Shown: in pieces, positions 60,970 to 64,000 of the stretch
Layout: every line of letters starts with the position of its first letter
How positions within the stretch are numbered: the first letter of the stretch is position 1
Made by a program: the position numbers and the translations under genes
DNA from: Halalkalibacter sp. APA_J-10(15)
GTDB lineage: Bacteria > Bacillota > Bacilli > Bacillales > Bacillaceae_D
Length of the DNA: 64,000 nt
NCBI RefSeq assembly: GCF_023017105.1
Contig: NZ_JALKEV010000016.1
Coordinates: forward strand, 56,207 to 120,206
Direction of reading: 5' to 3'
The notes under the pieces: generated by a model
Database searches by the model: none
What the model saw: the letters and a program-made list of their open reading frames with translations, nothing else
What the model was told of the DNA's origin: nothing

Positions 60970-61323
60970 TTATGCCACCCCCAAAGTCTGTAACGCATAC
61001 TGCTCGCTCTCTTCTAATCGAATAATTTTAAATAAGCCTGAAAGTTCAAACAAGCGTTTAACAGCTGGTGAAATGGCACAAACAACCATTTCACCACCCA
61101 CTGCTTTTACTTGCTTATACCTGCCTAATATGACGCCAAGACCTGAGCTATCCATAAATGAAAGTTGCTCTAAATTTAAAACGATATGCCTCACTTCATG
61201 TTGTACTAGCTTATTCTCTACTTGCGTTCGCAACTCCTCTGCCGTATGATGATCAAGCTCTCCAATGAGACGAACAAGTAATACAGCTCCTCTTTCCTCT
61301 ACACCAATTTGCAAACTCAACAT
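60970..61323 (-). CDS. spoIIAA: Anti-sigma F factor antagonist
   Basis: The ATG at 61323 ([12 protein letters not shown]) follows GAGGGAG; the longer frame from 61353 crosses the promoter region. The 117-residue STAS protein has the phosphorylatable Ser59 in [16 protein letters not shown]. Dephosphorylated, it binds SpoIIAB and frees sigma F in the forespore. A consensus sigma-H promoter lies upstream, separate from dacF. Confidence 0.97.
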   Translation of the reverse strand: MLSLQIGVEERGAVLLVRLIGELDHHTAEELRTQVENKLVQHEVRHIVLNLEQLSFMDSSGLGVILGRYKQVKAVGGEMVVCAISPAVKRLFELSGLFKIIRLEESEQYALQTLGVA

Positions 61324-61377
61324 GATCACTCTCCCTCTAGGTTCAATTTGCACAAAAGATGTGCTCCTTTGCTAGAG

Positions 61378-61407
61378 AAATTCTCCTTATACTCTGTTAA
61401 TTCCTGT
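61378..61407 (-). promoter_or_regulatory. Sigma-H promoter of the spoIIA operon
   Basis: On the minus strand ACAGGAATT (RnAGGAwWW) is followed by 12 bases and GGAGAATTT (RnnGAATwW), a full match to the sigma-H consensus. It lies 55-84 bp upstream of the spoIIAA ATG. Confidence 0.75.
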
Positions 61408-61452
61408 TCCATGACAAAACTAGTGCTTTTTCGAACAAAGAAGTCAATCTCC

Positions 61453-62622
61453 TTAAGAAGATACAGCAAATTTCCCAATCGTTCGTTTAAAGATCGTCCA
61501 CCACGAGGCCTCCTGTACATCGCTCTCTGCTAATAATTTCGTTTCGTTTAACAGTTGTCCTTCTTTTTCAATGTAAAGAGTTCCAATAACAGCACCTTTC
61601 TCAATCGGAGCACGTAAATCGTCATTCAACTGTATGCGTTCAACAACATCATCTATTTTTATTCCTTTTTTCGTTAAAAGTGATACCGATTCAGCAGTCA
61701 TTGCTGCAACCTGCTTCTTATCCCCTTTGCTAACGTTCACATCAGCCATCACATAACCACGGTCATATAATTGATGTGTTTCATATTGACTAAACGCATA
61801 ATCTAGCATCGACGTAATTTGAGCGTTTCGTTCCTTTGGAGAAGGGGCACCCATTACAACCGTAATAATTCTCATTCCCTTTTTCTCCGCTGTAGCTGCT
61901 AAGCAATATTTCGCCTCTTGAGTAAAGCCCGTTTTCAACCCATCTACTCCTGGATAGAATTTCACTAGCTTATTTGTATTTACAAGCCAAAAAGGGTCTT
62001 CACTATCTTGACGCAAATAATCTTCGTAAATCCCTGTAAAATTTGTGATGTCTTCATACTTTAATAATTCTTTTGACATGATCGCCAAGTCATGAGCTGA
62101 TGAATAATGTTCATCGGCCGGAAGACCATTGACATTTACAAATCGAGTATGCTCTAATCCTAAATTCTTCGCTTTGTTATTCATCATTTCAACAAATTCT
62201 TCTTCTGTCCCAGCAATATGCTCAGCCATTGCAACAGATGCGTCATTACCTGAAGCAACTGCGATCGCTTTCAGCATATCACGAACAGTCATTTCTTCAC
62301 CCGGTTCTAAAAAGATTTGTGATCCACCCATAGAGGCGGCATATTCACTTGTACGGACCATGTCATCATATGTAATCGCTTCACGTTCAAGTGCCTCCAT
62401 AATTAATAGCATCGTCATGATTTTAGTCATACTAGCAGGTGGTAATTTCTCGTCTTTATTTTTCTCAAATATAATTTCACCTGTATCTCTTTCAATAACA
62501 ATTGCTGAGGTTGCATTTTCTGCTAATTTCACTTGTTTCTCGGCTGCAATAACTGTCGGTGCCCATAAACCGATGATGATACTGACACATACAATACTGG
62601 ATAGAACTTTCCTCATCTCCAT
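61453..62622 (-). CDS. dacF: D-alanyl-D-alanine carboxypeptidase DacF
   Basis: The ATG at 62622 (MEMRKVLSSI) gives 389 residues, the length of Bacillus subtilis DacF; an ATG two codons later is possible. A signal peptide (about 4-27, ending VIAA) leads to the PBP5-type domain with Ser64/Lys67 (PPASMTKIM), SGN at 124 (VASGNDAS) and Lys230-Thr-Gly (GLKTGFT). A PBP5 C-terminal domain follows. It trims peptidoglycan crosslinks in spore cortex formation and is expressed in the forespore. It precedes spoIIAA as in B. subtilis. Confidence 0.95.
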   Translation of the reverse strand: MEMRKVLSSIVCVSIIIGLWAPTVIAAEKQVKLAENATSAIVIERDTGEIIFEKNKDEKLPPASMTKIMTMLLIMEALEREAITYDDMVRTSEYAASMGGSQIFLEPGEEMTVRDMLKAIAVASGNDASVAMAEHIAGTEEEFVEMMNNKAKNLGLEHTRFVNVNGLPADEHYSSAHDLAIMSKELLKYEDITNFTGIYEDYLRQDSEDPFWLVNTNKLVKFYPGVDGLKTGFTQEAKYCLAATAEKKGMRIITVVMGAPSPKERNAQITSMLDYAFSQYETHQLYDRGYVMADVNVSKGDKKQVAAMTAESVSLLTKKGIKIDDVVERIQLNDDLRAPIEKGAVIGTLYIEKEGQLLNETKLLAESDVQEASWWTIFKRTIGKFAVSS

Positions 62623-62692
62623 CCGACCTCCAATTTTATTTTCATTGTCGTACTCACAACCTTTGTGACACTTCACCTAAGTTTGCTCTTTC

Positions 62693-62721
62693 CATCTTTA
62701 CCATTTTTTCAATCTTTATAC
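62693..62721 (-). promoter_or_regulatory. Candidate sigma-F promoter of dacF
   Basis: On the minus strand GTATA (GYWTA) is followed by 14 bases and GGTAAAGATG, one mismatch from GGnRAnAnTR. The spacer is one base short. Forespore control of dacF by sigma F is established in B. subtilis. Confidence 0.4.
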
Positions 62722-62757
62722 CTTTCATTTTTTACTATTCACTTGAAAGAGCAAAAC

Positions 62758-62785
62758 AGCTCGGAAGGATTATACCTCCCGAGCT
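62758..62785 (-). terminator. Terminator of the alpha/beta SASP gene
   Basis: AGCTCGGAAGG pairs with CCTCCCGAGCT (one G-T pair) around six bases, followed on the minus strand by GTTTTG. Confidence 0.8.
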
Positions 62786-62811
62786 ACGCCATCAATATAA
62801 AAGTAACTAAA

Positions 62812-63015
62812 TTATTTTGAAAAGCCACCCATTTGTGACTCAGCTTGTTGTACCAAGCGCTTAGTAATTTCTCCACCAACTGAACCATTTGCGCGAGAAG
62901 TTGCGTCAGGTCCAAGTTGCACACCAAATTCTGAAGCGATTTCATACTTCATTTGATCCAATGCCTGTTGAACACCAGGTACTACTAATTGGTTACTGTT
63001 GTTGTTGTTAGCCAT
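62812..63015 (-). CDS. Alpha/beta-type small acid-soluble spore protein
   Basis: This 67-residue protein has the invariant SASP stretches [20 protein letters not shown] (including the GPR cleavage site region EIASEFG) and [20 protein letters not shown]. It binds and protects DNA in the dormant spore and is degraded on germination to supply amino acids. The ATG follows GAGGTGAG. A sigma-G-like promoter lies upstream. Confidence 0.97.
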   Translation of the reverse strand: MANNNNSNQLVVPGVQQALDQMKYEIASEFGVQLGPDATSRANGSVGGEITKRLVQQAESQMGGFSK

Positions 63016-63047
63016 ATTATCTCACCTCACTTTGTTGTGTTCATCAA

Positions 63048-63076
63048 TAGCTTGCTTCCACTCCTTCAATCTATAC
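63048..63076 (-). promoter_or_regulatory. Sigma-G promoter of the SASP gene
   Basis: On the minus strand GTATA (GHATR) is followed by 17 bases and CAAGCTA, one mismatch from CATXHTA. It lies 33-61 bp upstream of the ATG. Confidence 0.5.
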
Positions 63077-63198
63077 TTAGTGAAATTTGCCAAAACCCTT
63101 TATATTGAACTTCAAACTTCACTTTGCTACATAAATCTCTTCGAAGTACGTAAACTATCGTTGAAAACCTATTTCATAAAGAAAGGATAAGTATAATT

Positions 63199-63378
63199 AT
63201 GGAAATGAAACGAATCAAACAAATTCTTTCATCAACTGCTGATGTAGACGTCACTTATAATGGAACTTCCGTTTGGATTGATGATTTCAATGAATCCGAT
63301 CATACAGCAGTTGTTCATTTACGCGGCCCCCTTGAAGAACGTACGATTGTACCAATAAATGAATTAAGCGAAGAATAA
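63199..63378 (+). CDS. sspH: H-type small acid-soluble spore protein
   Basis: This 59-residue protein (MEMKRIKQILSSTADVDVTY start; GTSVWIDDF in the centre; EERTIVPINELSEE at the end) matches the SspH pattern MKRxKxIxSSxxxxxVTYxGxxVWI. It is a minor spore-core protein made in the forespore. AAAGGA lies 11 bases before the ATG; the second ATG at 63205 is farther. No clear sigma-G promoter was found. It lies divergent from the alpha/beta SASP gene and next to the IS remnant. Confidence 0.9.
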   Translation: MEMKRIKQILSSTADVDVTYNGTSVWIDDFNESDHTAVVHLRGPLEERTIVPINELSEE

Positions 63379-63430
63379 AAAAGTTGACATTCAAGCTAAA
63401 TTCCATCATAGATCTCAAATTAATATTGAT

Positions 63431-64000
63431 TCAGGAACAAGAAGTAGATCGATCAAAGAAAAATCCAATGATCATTAATATTCTCAAGTAAGAATATTTC
63501 AGACCGTAGACAAAACGGCTTTGAGATATGACTCTCAAAGCCGTTTTTGTATTTTTCGTATGGTTTTTCGGCGATGGTACTGTCGGTTGGGTGTTCCTCC
63601 AGTGCCATGTCGCCAGTTTTTTCAGGTTCATAGCAGCAAAAACAAGCATCGCCTGCATTGAATTTTTTTCGAGCCCCTTCAGGTTCGTCCAACGCATCCT
63701 GCCAAATGTGGCGCAAGACCAGCTTCTTATGGTCTTTGTTTTTGGTACATTGAGAAAGCACGGGACCATTCTGACACACACTCGGATTGGAGCTGTACTC
63801 ACGGTATCCTTCTCTGTTCGTTGTTCGGTAATGAAGAAGTTGGTCTTGCGGACAGATGTAACAATCGTAGTAGTCATCATACACAAACTCGTGCTTTCGG
63901 AAGTAGCCCGGAGGCGTCATTGGTCGTTTGTAAGGCATGACCGCTCTTGTTTCTTCTTCTTGAAGCTTCTTCGCAATACTTGGTGTCTTGTAGCCTGCAT
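63431..64000 (-). pseudogene. IS1182-family transposase remnant (5' part outside window)
   Basis: On the minus strand the frame entering from the right edge reads MPYKRPMTPPGYFRKHEFVY (first part shown), with the C-terminal zinc-ribbon-like region (CYICPQDQLLHYR, SVCQNGPVLSQC) of IS1182 transposases. After LDEPE it runs out of frame; the C-terminal stretch MQAMLVFAAMNLKKLATWHW resumes in another frame. About 40 residues of the catalytic region around there are missing, and one normally conserved Cys reads Gly (SVCQNGP). The element is thus inactive in this part. It continues past 64000. Confidence 0.85.
63512..63547 (-). terminator. Stem-loop at the 3' end of the IS remnant
   Basis: AAAACGGCTTTGAGA pairs perfectly with TCTCAAAGCCGTTTT across a 6-base loop. 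It marks the probable end of the IS1182-type element. Confidence 0.6.

Noticed and set aside
61326-61520. 64-residue minus-strand frame between spoIIAA and dacF
   Set aside because: It overlaps the sigma-H promoter and the dacF end and has no conserved features.
1-64000. tRNA, rRNA or CRISPR elements
   Set aside because: I read through for TTCGA-type tRNA arms, rRNA signatures and regularly spaced repeats and saw none that held up.

Overview
This 64 kb window is AT-rich chromosomal DNA from an endospore-forming member of the Bacillaceae. The evidence is the spoIIA (sigF) operon, a spoVA operon, alpha/beta-type and H-type small acid-soluble spore proteins, a YjcZ-type spore peptide, strong Shine-Dalgarno sequences and recognisable sigma-F, G, H and K promoters. 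The protein set (reducing-end exo-oligoxylanase of the Bacillus halodurans type, intracellular GH10 xylanase, HPr paralogue) resembles the alkaliphilic Bacillus/Halalkalibacter group; that placement is inference. I saw no rRNA, tRNA, CRISPR array or prophage.

Layout. Positions 1-20 kb hold mostly unlinked housekeeping genes: an amino-acid permease tail, a LysE exporter, an ECF sigma/anti-sigma pair, a CBS protein, MFS and MATE exporters, a TraB-like protein, a soluble chemoreceptor-like protein, a cupredoxin, a HAD phosphatase, a ThuA-like protein, a CAP-domain lipoprotein, a TetR regulator, an HPr-like protein that has lost its catalytic histidine, and an FAD oxidoreductase. Positions 20-38 kb are a carbohydrate region: a hexuronate operon on the minus strand (GntR regulator, uxuA, uxuB, kdgA, kdgK and an SDR) next to a xylo-oligosaccharide block (GH8 exo-oligoxylanase, DUF624/YesL-like protein, GH10 xylanase, two ABC permeases, and a YesM/YesN-type two-component system). 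Several cre-like CcpA sites lie in front of these units. Together they suggest uptake and intracellular breakdown of xylo-oligosaccharides and of glucuronate side groups, although the substrate-binding protein, alpha-glucuronidase and uronate isomerase are not in the window.

Positions 38-47 kb hold an HpaB-family monooxygenase, a second HAD phosphatase, a 6-phosphogluconolactonase-like protein, an AsnO-type asparagine synthetase, a YjcZ peptide, a thioredoxin-reductase-like flavoprotein, a cyclophilin (ppiB) and lysA. Positions 47-63 kb correspond to the dacF-spoIIAA-spoIIAB-sigF-spoVA-lysA segment of Bacillus subtilis, but it is interrupted. Between sigF and spoVAC lie a complete methionine-salvage module (mtnWXBD facing away from mtnKA, the latter behind a SAM riboswitch) and a second AsnO paralogue, while spoVAA and spoVAB are not there. 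The remaining spoVAC-AD-AEB-AEA-AF operon has its own sigma-G promoter.

The right edge carries sspH and the decayed 3' part of an IS1182-family transposase. Two stretches resemble dispersed intergenic repeats, and one response-regulator pseudogene is visible.
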